Assembly: GCA_030148605.1 (NCBI GenBank)
Contig: JASBTD010000036.1
Span: forward strand, 23,780-87,779
Origin: Erythrobacter sp.
Lineage (GTDB): Bacteria; Pseudomonadota; Alphaproteobacteria; Sphingomonadales; Sphingomonadaceae
Direction of reading: 5' to 3'
DNA length: 64,000 nt
The position numbers and the translations under genes are program-made. Shown here piece after piece: positions 28,999 through 38,667 of the stretch. Under the pieces are notes generated by a model. That model saw nothing but the letters and a program-made list of their open reading frames with translations, was not told where the DNA came from and searched no databases. The first letter of the stretch is position 1. The number at the start of each line of letters is the position of its first letter.

Positions 28999-30302
28999 CT
29001 GGCAGCAAACCGCACCGGCAACGTCTTCAGCCCGCCAACAAAGGTGGAAGTTGCGCGTTTGGGCTCGCCCGCCAGTTCAATACTTTCGATCCGGTCCAGC
29101 AAGGTCTCGAATAGTATTTTCATCTCCATCCGCGCCAGATGCAGGCCCAGGCATTGGTGCGCGCCCGCCCCAAAGGCTGCATGGCGATTGGGCGAACGCG
29201 ACGCGTCGAACTTGCGCGGATTATCGAATTGCGCCGGATCGTGATTGGCCGCGACATAGTTGATCATCAACCAGTCGCCTTTCTTGATCTGCTGTCCGCC
29301 CAGCTCCACATCTTCCGCTGCGGTGCGCATGAAGTGCTGCACCGGCGTGGTCCAGCGGATCGCCTCTTCCACGATACCCGGCAGCAGCGAGCGGTCAGTC
29401 TTGACCCGCGCCCATTGCTCAGGGTCCTGCGCCAGCGCCTGCATCGCGCCTGCCGTCGAGGCAGAGGTCGTGTCGTGACCTGCAGTAGCGACGATAATGT
29501 AATATCCCGCCATATCGCGCTCAGGCAACGCTGCGCCATCGACAGTGGCATTGGCGATAACGCTCGCGACATCTTCGGTGGGGTTAGCGCGACGATCGGC
29601 AGCAAGCTTGGCGAAATAATCTTCGAAAGTTTTCACTGCGCCTGCGACAAGCTGGACCACCATTTCAGGCGTCATGTTTTCCATGCCAGTGCCGGAAAGA
29701 TCGGCATCCTGCCCGCCAAAAAGCTGCTGTGTGAGCATCTGCATGCGCGGCTCGTCTTCTTCCGGCACGCCAAGGATCTGCATCACGACATGGAGCGGGT
29801 ATGGCCCTGACACGAGCTTGACGAAGTCCACCACGTCGCCATTGCCGCCTGCTTCAATCAGCCGATCGACCGTTGCATTGGCGATCGCGCGGATTTCATT
29901 TTCCATCTTGGCCAGATTGCGCGGCATGAACCAGTCTTGCGTCAAGCGGCGATACTTGGGGTGGATCGGCGCATCGAACACCACCAGCGAATCGACCAGC
30001 ATGTTCGAGCCTGTTGCCTTGCGGCTGAACTCGATTGCATCGCGAAAGCTGAATACCACCGGGCGCGGGTTGTTAAGGAAGGTCGCATTGTCCTTCGAAA
30101 TCCGCATCACATCTTCATAACGGGTGACCAGCCAGAACGGATCGAACAGCTCGCCATCTTCAGGCTCGACCTTCGCAACTGGTGCTTCCTCGCGCAGCCG
30201 ATCAAATGTGTCGAGCAAGCCATCCCAACCGGCATAGGCATGCGGATCGATCACTTCGCGTGCGACATCGGGCGGCAGGATTGCAGGAGCGCTGGCCATC
30301 AT
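28995..30302 (-). CDS. Cytochrome P450 (class I bacterial type)
   Basis: A 435-residue soluble monooxygenase. The heme-ligand Cys384 lies in FGAGAHQCLGLHLAR, the I-helix oxygen-activation motif AGHDTTSAS is at about residue 270, and the ExxR pair is in EEAIRW. The family number cannot be assigned by eye; it is clearly different from the CYP153-like enzyme at 58364. It overlaps the upstream acyl-CoA ligase by 4 bases (ATGA), and a GGAGAG lies 5-6 nt before its ATG, so the two are a coupled pair. This suggests oxidation of an acyl-CoA-activated lipid, terpenoid or steroid side chain (inference). No ferredoxin gene is nearby. Confidence 0.93.
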   Translation of the reverse strand: MMASAPAILPPDVAREVIDPHAYAGWDGLLDTFDRLREEAPVAKVEPEDGELFDPFWLVTRYEDVMRISKDNATFLNNPRPVVFSFRDAIEFSRKATGSNMLVDSLVVFDAPIHPKYRRLTQDWFMPRNLAKMENEIRAIANATVDRLIEAGGNGDVVDFVKLVSGPYPLHVVMQILGVPEEDEPRMQMLTQQLFGGQDADLSGTGMENMTPEMVVQLVAGAVKTFEDYFAKLAADRRANPTEDVASVIANATVDGAALPERDMAGYYIIVATAGHDTTSASTAGAMQALAQDPEQWARVKTDRSLLPGIVEEAIRWTTPVQHFMRTAAEDVELGGQQIKKGDWLMINYVAANHDPAQFDNPRKFDASRSPNRHAAFGAGAHQCLGLHLARMEMKILFETLLDRIESIELAGEPKRATSTFVGGLKTLPVRFAAS

Positions 30303-31837
30303 GCGCTCTCCTGCGCCTTTGCGGCATATTCATCGCGCAATTCGCGCTTGTAGAGCTTGCCATTGGCTTCGCGCGGCAAGTCAGGCCGGAAATCGAACAG
30401 CTTGGGCATCTTGATCCGTGCCAGTTGCGGGCTGAGATAATCGCGTAGCTCCTGTTCCAGAGCTTCACCTGCATCGCTCATGTCAGCGGGCTGGACCACA
30501 GCAACCACTTTCTCGCCAAGGTCAGGATCAGGCGCGCCGATCACCGCTGCGTCCATCACCTTGTCATGGCTGACCAGCAGGTTCTCGATTTCCTGCGGAT
30601 AGATGTTGACCCCGCCTGAAATGATCATGTGGCTCTTGCGGTCAGTGAGATAGAGGAACCCGTCCTCATCGACATGGCCGATATCGCCCAGCGTCATCCA
30701 GCCTTCAGGATGCATCGCGTCTTTCGTCTTGTCGGGATCATTGTGATAGGTGGGCAGGATATCGTTCTCGAAGAAAATCAGCCCGTCTTGGCCCGCAGGA
30801 AGCTCTTCCCCGCCAGGCCCGCAGATATGCAGCTTGCCATGGATCGCGCGGCCCACGCTGCCCGGATGCGTAAGCCAGTCTGGCGAGTGGATCATGGTCA
30901 TGCCGATGCTTTCGCTGCCGGCATAATATTCATTCACGATCGGCCCCCACCATTCGATCATCTGCTGCTTGATCGGCACCGGGCAAGGCGCCGCCGCATG
31001 GAGCGCGCGCTTGTGGCTGGAAAGATCATATTTGCTGCGCACTTCATCGGGCAGTTTGAGCATGCGTACGAAATGCGTCGGGACCCATTGGCTGTCAGTC
31101 ACCTTGTATTTCTCGATCGCCGCAAGCGCGGCTTCTGGATCGAATTTCTCCATCATCACAACCGTGCCGCCAAGCCGGTGCACGGTGGACGACCAGCCGA
31201 TCGGTGCCGCGTGATAGAGCGGCGCTGGTGAGAGATAAATCATCGTGCCATCCGCCGGCATGCCTGCGCCCATTGTGGCCAAGCCCAGAAACGGATTGAT
31301 CGCCTGCGGGTCGGGATCTTCGGGCGGCTTCGGGCGAATCCCCTTGGGCCTGCCGGTCGTGCCGGAAGAATAGAGCATGACCAGCCCCGCAGTCTGATCA
31401 TCGATCGGCTTTGTGCTTTGTGCGGACATCGCATCGGCAAAGCTCTCATTGCCTTCGCCATCCATCATCAGAACCGGCAGATCAGGGCATTCGGCGCGAA
31501 CCCCCGGCAGGACATCGTCAAACGCGCGCGATGTGATCAGCAGCTTCGCCTGGCTGTCCCTGATGATGTAGGCGATCTCGGGAGCAGTCAGGCGCGTAGA
31601 GATCGGCACCAGCATTGTGCCCGCTCGCTGCGAGCCCCAGATCAGCGTGTAGAATTCGATCCGGTTTTCCAGCAGCACGGCAAAGGCATCGTCGGGCTTG
31701 AAGCCGCGCGCTCTCAACAAATGTGCGAATCGATTCGCTTCAGCATCCATCTCGCCAAAACTCATGCTGGCGCCGCTGCCGGCCATGATGACAGCGGGAT
31801 GATCCGGGCGTGTTTGTGCGTGCTGGATAGGGTGCAT
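30299..31837 (-). CDS. AMP-dependent acyl-CoA synthetase/ligase
   Basis: A 512-residue ANL-superfamily enzyme that activates a carboxylic acid to an acyl-CoA through an acyl-adenylate. The AMP-binding loop YSSGTTGRPKG lies at about residues 155-165, followed by YYAGSESIG (A5-like), TLGDIGHVDEDGFLYLTDRKS (hinge and adenylate-binding Asp) and the C-terminal catalytic Lys in REANGKLYKREL. Substrate not predictable. It forms an overlapping pair with the P450 gene downstream. The start at 31837 has a GGAGAG about 10 nt upstream. Confidence 0.92.
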   Translation of the reverse strand: MHPIQHAQTRPDHPAVIMAGSGASMSFGEMDAEANRFAHLLRARGFKPDDAFAVLLENRIEFYTLIWGSQRAGTMLVPISTRLTAPEIAYIIRDSQAKLLITSRAFDDVLPGVRAECPDLPVLMMDGEGNESFADAMSAQSTKPIDDQTAGLVMLYSSGTTGRPKGIRPKPPEDPDPQAINPFLGLATMGAGMPADGTMIYLSPAPLYHAAPIGWSSTVHRLGGTVVMMEKFDPEAALAAIEKYKVTDSQWVPTHFVRMLKLPDEVRSKYDLSSHKRALHAAAPCPVPIKQQMIEWWGPIVNEYYAGSESIGMTMIHSPDWLTHPGSVGRAIHGKLHICGPGGEELPAGQDGLIFFENDILPTYHNDPDKTKDAMHPEGWMTLGDIGHVDEDGFLYLTDRKSHMIISGGVNIYPQEIENLLVSHDKVMDAAVIGAPDPDLGEKVVAVVQPADMSDAGEALEQELRDYLSPQLARIKMPKLFDFRPDLPREANGKLYKRELRDEYAAKAQESA

Positions 31838-31910
31838 CGGGGGTGTCTCTCCTTCGCGGGTCTGGATAGCTGCCCGCTTTGGAGAGAGAACCTAATAATT
31901 CAGCCCATGC

Positions 31911-31945
31911 ACACAAGAAAAAAGGCGGCGGGAACACCCGCCGCC
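31911..31945 (-). terminator. Rho-independent terminator after the M23 peptidase gene
   Basis: Perfect 9-bp stem GGCGGCGGG / CCCGCCGCC with the loop at 31933-31936. On the minus strand it is followed by a T-rich run (complement of GAAAAAA at 31917-31923). It ends the M23 peptidase transcript before the acyl-CoA ligase start. Confidence 0.85.
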
Positions 31946-32007
31946 ATTAATCGGACATCCTCTCCTCTGTCCGAACCCGCTTCCAGGCGGGAAACCTTTG
32001 CTGCGGC

Positions 32008-32715
32008 CTATTCGCCCCCTTGGCCGCCTTCCTCCGAAGCCTCTTCCAACTTCGCCAGTCGCTGCTGGACCGGAGACTCCACCATATACGGAATCGGATT
32101 GACTGCAATACCTGCAATACGCACTTCGTAATGAAGGTGTGGGCCGGTTGACCGGCCGGTCGAACCGACATAGCCGATTACGTCACCCTTGTTGACCCAT
32201 TGCCCTTCGGCAACGGCCAGGCGCGACATATGCGCATAGCGCGTTTCAAGTTCGGCACCGTGACCGATCTCGACATACAGCCCGTAGCTTGAAAACCATT
32301 CGGCGCGATCAACGATACCATCTGCCGTGGCATATACCGGCGTTCCGGTGGGTGCAGCGAGGTCGATGCCCTTGTGCTTGCGGCGTCCGCCCAGAACCGG
32401 GTGCGTGCGCATCCCGAAATCGCTGGTAAGCCGCGCGCCATCGAGCGGCATGCGCGAAGGAACCGAAATGACCGGGCCAACTGTGTTCGCATCAGGGCCG
32501 GACTCTTCCAGCGCTTCCCAGCTTGCAAACAGCTGGCGGAAACCCTGATCGCCGGTGATGAGCGATTCTTCCTGCGCGTCACGCACTGTGTCGCGAATAT
32601 CGACCGAGGCTGCGTTGGTGTTGGCCATCGCCGGTGCTGCAGCCACGGCCATTCCGCCTGCCGCCAGCAACAGGGAAGCCTTGCTGATTTTCTTGAGAAA
32701 TTGCGATCCGGTCAA
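32008..32715 (-). CDS. M23 family metallopeptidase (LytM-like)
   Basis: A 235-residue exported zinc peptidase or peptidoglycan-binding factor. A signal peptide is present (hydrophobic residues 14-31 ending APAMA). A short linker leads to the LytM domain with zinc ligands His114 and Asp118 (HKGIDLAAP) and the HLH motif His193/His195 (PHLHYE). Both ligand sets are intact, so endopeptidase activity on peptide cross-links is plausible. The C-terminus is a short acidic Gly/Glu-rich tail. It has its own terminator downstream and an inverted repeat 57 bp upstream, so it may be a separate unit from the DUF455 gene that precedes it. Confidence 0.92.
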   Translation of the reverse strand: MTGSQFLKKISKASLLLAAGGMAVAAAPAMANTNAASVDIRDTVRDAQEESLITGDQGFRQLFASWEALEESGPDANTVGPVISVPSRMPLDGARLTSDFGMRTHPVLGGRRKHKGIDLAAPTGTPVYATADGIVDRAEWFSSYGLYVEIGHGAELETRYAHMSRLAVAEGQWVNKGDVIGYVGSTGRSTGPHLHYEVRIAGIAVNPIPYMVESPVQQRLAKLEEASEEGGQGGE

Positions 32716-32771
32716 AGCCTGTCCCTCAACGCAGCACCATTGCCGGAGCCACTTGTTTCTTGTGCAACCCG

Positions 32772-32798
32772 AAGGAGCACATTCAAGCAGCGCTCCTT
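32772..32798. promoter_or_regulatory. Inverted repeat upstream of the M23 peptidase
   Basis: AAGGAGC, 13-bp spacer, GCTCCTT: perfect 7-bp arms, 57 bp before the peptidase ATG in the 144-bp gap after the DUF455 gene. Could be an operator or a 5' UTR stem. Confidence 0.3.
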
Positions 32799-32859
32799 GC
32801 GATATCTGGCACCCGTTTGATCGGGAACCTGTGTGAGCTTGGGTTAACCGGCTAAAAAT

Positions 32860-33651
32860 TTACGAAGCAATACCAAGATAGAAGTCTCGCGACAGACCGG
32901 CTGCAAGACGCGCCGAGTCGTTGAACGGTGGCTTAACCGCCCCGCGAAAGTAGCGGGAGACCAGCTTTTGCCAGCTTTCCTGAGGGGATTCGTCGTGGCG
33001 TTTCGCCAAGGCAACAAAGTGCTTGGTGCCAAAGGCGACGTGGCGGATTTCATCGTCAAGGATTCGTTCAAGAATCTTTGCACCATGCTCGTCGCCTTGC
33101 GCGCGCACCCGCTCAAGCGTGGCAGGCGTGACGTCAAGACCGCGCGCCTCCAGCACCATAGGCACGATCGCGAGCCGTGCACGAACATCATGCCGCGTCT
33201 CATGCGCAGCCTGCCACAAGCCGCCATGCGCAGGCAGCGCACCATAATGGCTGCCCAGGCTTTCCAGCTTTCGCGCGAGCACGGCGAAATGCATCGCTTC
33301 GTCGGCTGCGACGGCGAGGAAGTCAGAGACAAACTCTTCGCCCATCTGCTCGCCGAAGCGACCCGCCATATCGAGCGCGAGATCAATCGCGACAAATTCG
33401 ATATGCGCCAGGCTATGCCACAAGGCCAATCTGCCGCGCTCGGAACCGCCCTTGCCGCGTTTCGGCATCTGGTTCGGCGGCAAGAGCTGGGGGCGTTCGG
33501 GCCGTGCCGGTTCATCCGGCATCGCCGCATCGAATGCCCATTCCAGCCGGCCAAGCCGCCAGCTGCGCGCCACATCGCGCGTCGCCATAACCTTGGCGCG
33601 TGGATCAGCGGTCAGCAGGGCTGAGCGGATCGCGGACGCTACAGTGGTCAT
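32860..33651 (-). CDS. DUF455 family ferritin-like protein
   Basis: A 263-residue helical protein with the ferritin-like iron-ligand pattern of DUF455: HIEFVAIDLALD, then DEAMHF, then DDEIRHV. These look like EXXH-type carboxylate/His sites for a di-iron centre. Family members are of uncertain function, sometimes linked with tRNA-hydroxylase MiaE-like folds. It begins 9 bp after bcp, so it is likely in the glnE-bcp-DUF455 run. Pairing with a peroxiredoxin hints at an oxidative or iron-related role; this is only inference. Confidence 0.85.
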   Translation of the reverse strand: MTTVASAIRSALLTADPRAKVMATRDVARSWRLGRLEWAFDAAMPDEPARPERPQLLPPNQMPKRGKGGSERGRLALWHSLAHIEFVAIDLALDMAGRFGEQMGEEFVSDFLAVAADEAMHFAVLARKLESLGSHYGALPAHGGLWQAAHETRHDVRARLAIVPMVLEARGLDVTPATLERVRAQGDEHGAKILERILDDEIRHVAFGTKHFVALAKRHDESPQESWQKLVSRYFRGAVKPPFNDSARLAAGLSRDFYLGIAS

Positions 33652-33660
33652 CAGGAGGGC

Positions 33661-34134
33661 TTACAGTGCCTTTGCCGCTGCCAGCACTTCTTCAGCGTGC
33701 CCTTTGACTTTCACTTTGTTCCAGACCTGAGCGATCTTGCCATCGCTGCCAACAAGGAAAGTCGTGCGGACCATCCCCATGTAGGTTTTCCCGTACATCT
33801 TCTTCTCGGTCCAGATGCCAAGCGCGTCGGACAAGCCGTTGTCTTCGGGATCGGTCGCCAGCGGAGTTTTCAGGTCATGCTTGGCGATGAAGTTCAAGTG
33901 CTTCTTGGCCGAATCCTTGCTTACCCCCAGCAGCGCAACACCGGCCTTGTCGAATTCGTCTTTCAGCGCTGTGAAGTCCTTCGCTTCAGTGGTGCAGCCC
34001 GGCGTGTTGTCCTTCGGGTAAAAGAACACAACCAGCTTGCGCCCCTTGAAATCGGATGGTTTCACGCTGCCCCCATTGGGGGTTTCCATCGCAATGTCGG
34101 GCATGGCGTCGCCGACGCCGGGAAAGTCGCTCAT
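33661..34134 (-). CDS. bcp: Thioredoxin-dependent peroxiredoxin, BCP type
   Basis: A 157-residue thiol peroxidase. The peroxidatic Cys47 lies in NTPGCTTEAKDF. No second Cys exists in the protein, so it is a one-Cys BCP lacking the resolving Cys found five residues on in E. coli BCP. The ATG at 34134 overlaps the glnE stop (ATGA) and is preferred to the longer frame (to 34173), which would run into glnE. Next gene: DUF455, 9 bp away. Confidence 0.94.
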   Translation of the reverse strand: MSDFPGVGDAMPDIAMETPNGGSVKPSDFKGRKLVVFFYPKDNTPGCTTEAKDFTALKDEFDKAGVALLGVSKDSAKKHLNFIAKHDLKTPLATDPEDNGLSDALGIWTEKKMYGKTYMGMVRTTFLVGSDGKIAQVWNKVKVKGHAEEVLAAAKAL

Positions 34135-36827
34135 TGTTCCAGCTCCAGTTTCTGGTCGAAGGTTTTTAGCCATAGCGCCGCAACCGCGCCACGGGCTTCA
34201 CTCAGTCTACGCAGCAGATCGGGATAGGTTTCGCATTGGCATGCCTGCGCCAGCGCTTCAGCGGCAGCAGGCGGGGGTTCCGCCTGGTCCGGGCACAGCA
34301 GGCGCCCGGCGATCAGCAGCCGGGTCATCAGATCATGCGCTTTGCGGATTTCAGGCGGCATCAAACCCGCATCTGCCAACGCATCGATTGCGCTGCCTAG
34401 ATCGGGGCTGAAACCGGTGCGCTCGCGCAATTGCAGGAAGTGGATGATGAACTCGAGATCGACCAGCCCGCCGCGCAGCAGTTTTGCATCCAGCGGCCCG
34501 CCCGGCTTTTTGTGCAGCGCCATTTCCTCGCGCATCTTGAGCACATCGGCGCGCAGCGTATCGGGATCCCGCACTTGCCCAAGCACGTCGGCAATGATCG
34601 TCTCAAGCTGCTGCTTGGCCTCATCCGAACCGGCCAAGACGCGTGCCCGCGTGAGCGCCATATGCTCCCAGGTCCAGGCCGCTTCGTGCTGGTATTTGGC
34701 AAATGCCTGCAACGTTGAAGCAAGCGGGCCTTGCGCGCCTTGCGGGCGCAGCCTGGTGTCGATCTCATAGAGCGCGCCATGCGCCGTCGGCACTGACAGC
34801 GCAGCGCTCACCCGCTGGGCCAACCGGTTATAGTAATGCGTTCCGCCAAGCGGGCGCTCACCATCCGATTCCGCTCCGGTCTCACCGGTGAAGAGATAGA
34901 TGATATCGAGATCGCTGGCATGCGTCAGCGCGCCGCCGCCGAGCCGCCCCAGCCCCAGCACCAGCAATTCGCTATCGGCAATCCGCCCGTGCTTGCGCGC
35001 AAACTCCTCGCAAGCGGCGCGATGCGCGACTTGCAGCGCAGCTTCTGCCGTGCGGGACAGCGCGGCGGCAATCTCCAGCGGATCGTGCACAGCCTGGATC
35101 AATTGCAGGCCCAGCGCGAAACGCAATTCGCCGGTGACAATGCGAATCCGGTCAAGCTGGCGCTCATAATCGCGCGAAGCGTCCCCCGCTTCCATTCGCG
35201 CGGCGATCGCAGCAACATCTCCGGGCAGGTCCAGCGCGCTGGCGTCGATCAGCGTATCAAGCAGCTCTGGCCGCCTGCCCAGCTCCTCTGCAAGAGTGGG
35301 AGCCAGCGTGAGCACTGCCATCAGCTGATCGAGCAGCCCCGGGCGCGCTTCGAGCAAGCGAAACAGGTTGATCGCGGATGATGCGTTGGCCAGCACGCTT
35401 TCCCAGCGCAGCAATGCGTGTTCGGGATCATCAGCCTTGGCAAAGGCTTCCAGCAGGGCGGGAAGCATGGCATCGAAGGCATCGACCGCTGCGCTAGATT
35501 TCAGCGCTTGATATCGCCCGTCACGCCACCCGTGAACCCGCTCTGCCAAGCGTTCTGGCTCAGCCAGTCCAAGCGCCTGCAGCCTCTCACCCAAAGCCGG
35601 AGCTGCCGCTTCGACTGGTTCAGCGCCTTTGCCGCCATCAAGCAAACGGTCATAGTTGCGGGCCACTGTATCCGTGACAGCGGCAAGTTCTTCGACCAGC
35701 GCCGCGCCATCGCGCAACCCGTCGAGCCGCGCGACCGCATCCAGCGCCTCACCTGCAGGCAAGGCATGGGTCTGCTGGTCATTCATCATCTGGATGCGGT
35801 GCTCGATCACGCGCAACCGGTCGTAAGCATCGCCCAGTGATTGCGCCTGTTCTGGATCGATCCTCCCGGCAGCGGCCAGCGCATCGAGCGCGGCGCGCGT
35901 CCCGCGCAATCGCAGCGAAGGATCGCGCCCGCCATGGATCAGCTGATGCGTTTGAGCGAAGAATTCGACTTCGCGGATGCCCCCGCGGCCATGTTTCAGG
36001 TTGAAGCCCGGCCCGACAGCGTTCGGCCCCTTGTAGTTGGAGCGGATCCTTGCAGTCAGCCGCCGGATCTCGTCAATCGCTCCGAAATCGAGGCTGGAGC
36101 GCCACACAAACGGCTTGATCGCTTCAAGGAACTGTTCCCCGGCCGCGATGTCACCTGCTGCCGCACGCGCACGGATAAATGCCGCCCGCTCCCAAGCCAG
36201 CGCCAGGCTTTCATAATGTGTGAGCGCAGCGTTACAGGAGATTGCCAGCGGGCTGACTTCGCTGGCCGGTCGCAGCCGCAAATCGACCCGGAAGACATAG
36301 CCTTCGTCGGTCGTTTCAGCGAGTGTCTTGACCACTTCGCGCGCATAGCGCTGCGCCGCTTCGCCCGGTTCATCGCGGTCGCGCCGCGGCAAGGTTTGCG
36401 GGTCATACAGCAGGATCGGATCGATATCGGAGCTGTAATTGAGTTCGTGCGCACCGTGCTTGCCCAGTGCCAGTGCGATCAACCCGCGCGGCTCGGCGCC
36501 TTCGACGCGCCTCTCGATCGCGTCATTGATGGCCAGATCGAGTGCGCGATCAGCCAGATCGGACAATTCGACCATCACGAAATCGAGCGAGAATGCTCCG
36601 GCGAGATCACCAATCGCAAGCGCGGTGGCATAGGCCAGCCGTTCGCGGCGAAGCGCGATGCCGAGCGAAGCCGCATTGTCTCCCGCCTGGCGCGCCCATT
36701 CGAGCGCGGCATCGCCTTGGCCAGCTTCCAGCAGCGAGACCAGCTGAGGCTGGCGCTGCAGTGCGCGCGCAAGGAAGGGTGCTTCTGCCCGCGCCCGTGC
36801 CAATGCATCCTGCCATCCTCTCGCCAT
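34131..36827 (-). CDS. glnE: Glutamine synthetase adenylyltransferase/deadenylylase
   Basis: An 899-residue bifunctional enzyme that adenylylates and deadenylylates glutamine synthetase in response to PII and glutamine. Two nucleotidyltransferase domains are visible: the N-terminal one with LNYSSDIDPILLYDP (around residues 120-140), and the C-terminal one with GLGRLGGGALTHASDLDIIY (around 625-645). Each carries the DxD metal site. The ATG at 36827 (MARGWQD) has AGGGAA upstream; the frame stays open to 36914, but the added residues look non-native. It is the first gene of the glnE-bcp-DUF455 series, and shares the window with gltBD and NAD-GDH. Confidence 0.94.
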   Translation of the reverse strand: MARGWQDALARARAEAPFLARALQRQPQLVSLLEAGQGDAALEWARQAGDNAASLGIALRRERLAYATALAIGDLAGAFSLDFVMVELSDLADRALDLAINDAIERRVEGAEPRGLIALALGKHGAHELNYSSDIDPILLYDPQTLPRRDRDEPGEAAQRYAREVVKTLAETTDEGYVFRVDLRLRPASEVSPLAISCNAALTHYESLALAWERAAFIRARAAAGDIAAGEQFLEAIKPFVWRSSLDFGAIDEIRRLTARIRSNYKGPNAVGPGFNLKHGRGGIREVEFFAQTHQLIHGGRDPSLRLRGTRAALDALAAAGRIDPEQAQSLGDAYDRLRVIEHRIQMMNDQQTHALPAGEALDAVARLDGLRDGAALVEELAAVTDTVARNYDRLLDGGKGAEPVEAAAPALGERLQALGLAEPERLAERVHGWRDGRYQALKSSAAVDAFDAMLPALLEAFAKADDPEHALLRWESVLANASSAINLFRLLEARPGLLDQLMAVLTLAPTLAEELGRRPELLDTLIDASALDLPGDVAAIAARMEAGDASRDYERQLDRIRIVTGELRFALGLQLIQAVHDPLEIAAALSRTAEAALQVAHRAACEEFARKHGRIADSELLVLGLGRLGGGALTHASDLDIIYLFTGETGAESDGERPLGGTHYYNRLAQRVSAALSVPTAHGALYEIDTRLRPQGAQGPLASTLQAFAKYQHEAAWTWEHMALTRARVLAGSDEAKQQLETIIADVLGQVRDPDTLRADVLKMREEMALHKKPGGPLDAKLLRGGLVDLEFIIHFLQLRERTGFSPDLGSAIDALADAGLMPPEIRKAHDLMTRLLIAGRLLCPDQAEPPPAAAEALAQACQCETYPDLLRRLSEARGAVAALWLKTFDQKLELEQ

Positions 36828-36941
36828 GCGTGTTCCCTGCCTTGGAGTGAGCTGGCGCGCAAGCATTGCAGCGCTTGCGGAGCACAGCTGCCTCATGCAA
36901 AGGGTGCGCCACATGATTTTTGAGAGTGAGAGGACCCCCCG

Positions 36942-38636
36942 ATGATCAAGTCACCGATCAAGGCCGCTTTGGCCGTGATGGCCGCACTGTCGCTGGCTGG
37001 ATGCGACATGATGACCGCCAGCGAGCCCGCACTGGACATTCCCGAAGTCGAGCCCGGTGATATTTCCGAAGCCACCATGATCGATATCACGCGCGAACTG
37101 TCGAGCGATGAGTTCGAAGGCCGCATGCCCGGAACCAGGGGAGAAGAACTGACCGTCGCTTTGCTGACGGAGAGATTCGAAGCCGCCGGGCTTGAACCGG
37201 GCAACAATGGCTCGTGGGTGCAGGATGTGCCGCTGGTCGAGATAACCGGCAAGAATTTCGCCCCGCTAACCATCACCAATGGCGAGACCGATCTGGTCTA
37301 TGACTTCGGCAGCGAATGGGTCGGGGTGACCTATCGCGAGGATGCCCAGACCCAGCTCGCCAATAGCGAAATGGTGTTCGTGGGATATGGCATCAACGCG
37401 CCGGAACGCGGCTGGAATGACTATGAAGGTATCGATGTAACCGGCAAGACAGTGGTGATCCTTGTCAATGACCCTGATTGGCAGACGCAAGGCCTGGAAG
37501 GCACCTTCAATGGCCGCGCGATGACCTATTACGGGCGCTGGACCTATAAGTATGAGGAAGCTGCGCGCCAGGGCGCGGCGGGCGCGATCATCGTGCATGA
37601 TACAGAGCCGGCCAGCTATGGCTGGAATGTCGTGGAATCGAGCTGGTCCGGTCCGCAGGCCTATCCCGAATATGGCGACAATGCGCCGCCGCGCACGTTG
37701 GTCAACGGCTGGGTGCAGAAAGAGATTGCGCGCGAGATTCTGGCGGCCGCCGGGCAAGACCTCGATGCTTTGTCCGAAGCTGCCAAAAGCGCCGATTTCG
37801 AGCCTGTCGAACTTGGCTTCACCGCTTCGACCAGCTTCGCCAATGACATACGCAAGTTCGCTTCGAAGAATGTCATCGGTGTGCTGCCCGGGGCGACGCG
37901 GCCTGACGAATATGTCATCCACACCGCGCATTGGGATCACCTGGGTCGCTGCACGCCTGCCCCCGATGGCGATGACATCTGCAATGGCGCGGTCGATAAT
38001 GCCACGGGCACAGCCGCCTTGGTTGCGCTGGCCGAAGCACATGGCAAGGCCGGCGCGCCCGATCGCAGCCTGGTGTTCCTGGCAGTAACAGCAGAGGAAT
38101 CGGGCCTGCTTGGCGCCTATTACTATGCATCCAACCCGATCTTCCCACTGTCGCAAACAGTCGGCGGCATCAACATGGATGCATTCCTGATTGCAGGCCC
38201 GTCAAAGGATGTGACTGTGGTTGGCCCGGGCAAGTCGCAGCTTGACCAGTTCCTGGAAGCCGCACTTGTCGCTGACGGGCGTGTATCAACGCCCAACCCC
38301 AATCCAGAGGCCGGCTATTACTATCGCAGCGACCATTTCGCTTTCGCCAAGCAAGGCGTGCCAATGCTCTATGTCGATGGCGGTGAGGACCTGATCGAAG
38401 GCGGGCGAGAGGCGGGTGCCGCCGTGCAAGAGGATTATCGCGATAATCGCTATCACGGGCCAAAAGACGAATTCGACGAGAATTGGGACTGGTCCGGCGT
38501 GATGGCCGATCTCCAGCTGTTCTATCGCCTGGGCCGGATGATGGCGATGAGCACCAGCTGGCCCAACTGGAACGAAGGCGACGAGTTCAAGGCCACCCGC
38601 GATGCGGATTGCGCCAGCAGCGACACCGGCTGCTGA
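36942..38636 (+). CDS. M28 family zinc aminopeptidase lipoprotein
   Basis: A 564-residue exported peptidase. The lipoprotein signal has lipobox LAGC with Cys at about residue 21. A PA domain is inserted in the first half (about 115-290), with QGAAGAIIVHD typical of PA. The M28 co-catalytic zinc site is complete: His330 (AHWDHLG), Asp352 (GAVDNATG), Glu385/Glu386 (TAEESG), Asp413 (INMDAF) and His465 (SDHFAF). Probably cleaves peptides in the periplasm or at the outer membrane. Divergent from glnE; the agmatine deiminase-like gene follows after 31 bp. Confidence 0.93.
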   Translation: MIKSPIKAALAVMAALSLAGCDMMTASEPALDIPEVEPGDISEATMIDITRELSSDEFEGRMPGTRGEELTVALLTERFEAAGLEPGNNGSWVQDVPLVEITGKNFAPLTITNGETDLVYDFGSEWVGVTYREDAQTQLANSEMVFVGYGINAPERGWNDYEGIDVTGKTVVILVNDPDWQTQGLEGTFNGRAMTYYGRWTYKYEEAARQGAAGAIIVHDTEPASYGWNVVESSWSGPQAYPEYGDNAPPRTLVNGWVQKEIAREILAAAGQDLDALSEAAKSADFEPVELGFTASTSFANDIRKFASKNVIGVLPGATRPDEYVIHTAHWDHLGRCTPAPDGDDICNGAVDNATGTAALVALAEAHGKAGAPDRSLVFLAVTAEESGLLGAYYYASNPIFPLSQTVGGINMDAFLIAGPSKDVTVVGPGKSQLDQFLEAALVADGRVSTPNPNPEAGYYYRSDHFAFAKQGVPMLYVDGGEDLIEGGREAGAAVQEDYRDNRYHGPKDEFDENWDWSGVMADLQLFYRLGRMMAMSTSWPNWNEGDEFKATRDADCASSDTGC

Positions 38637-38667
38637 ACGCGATTGAGCAGATCAAGGTAGCCGATCC

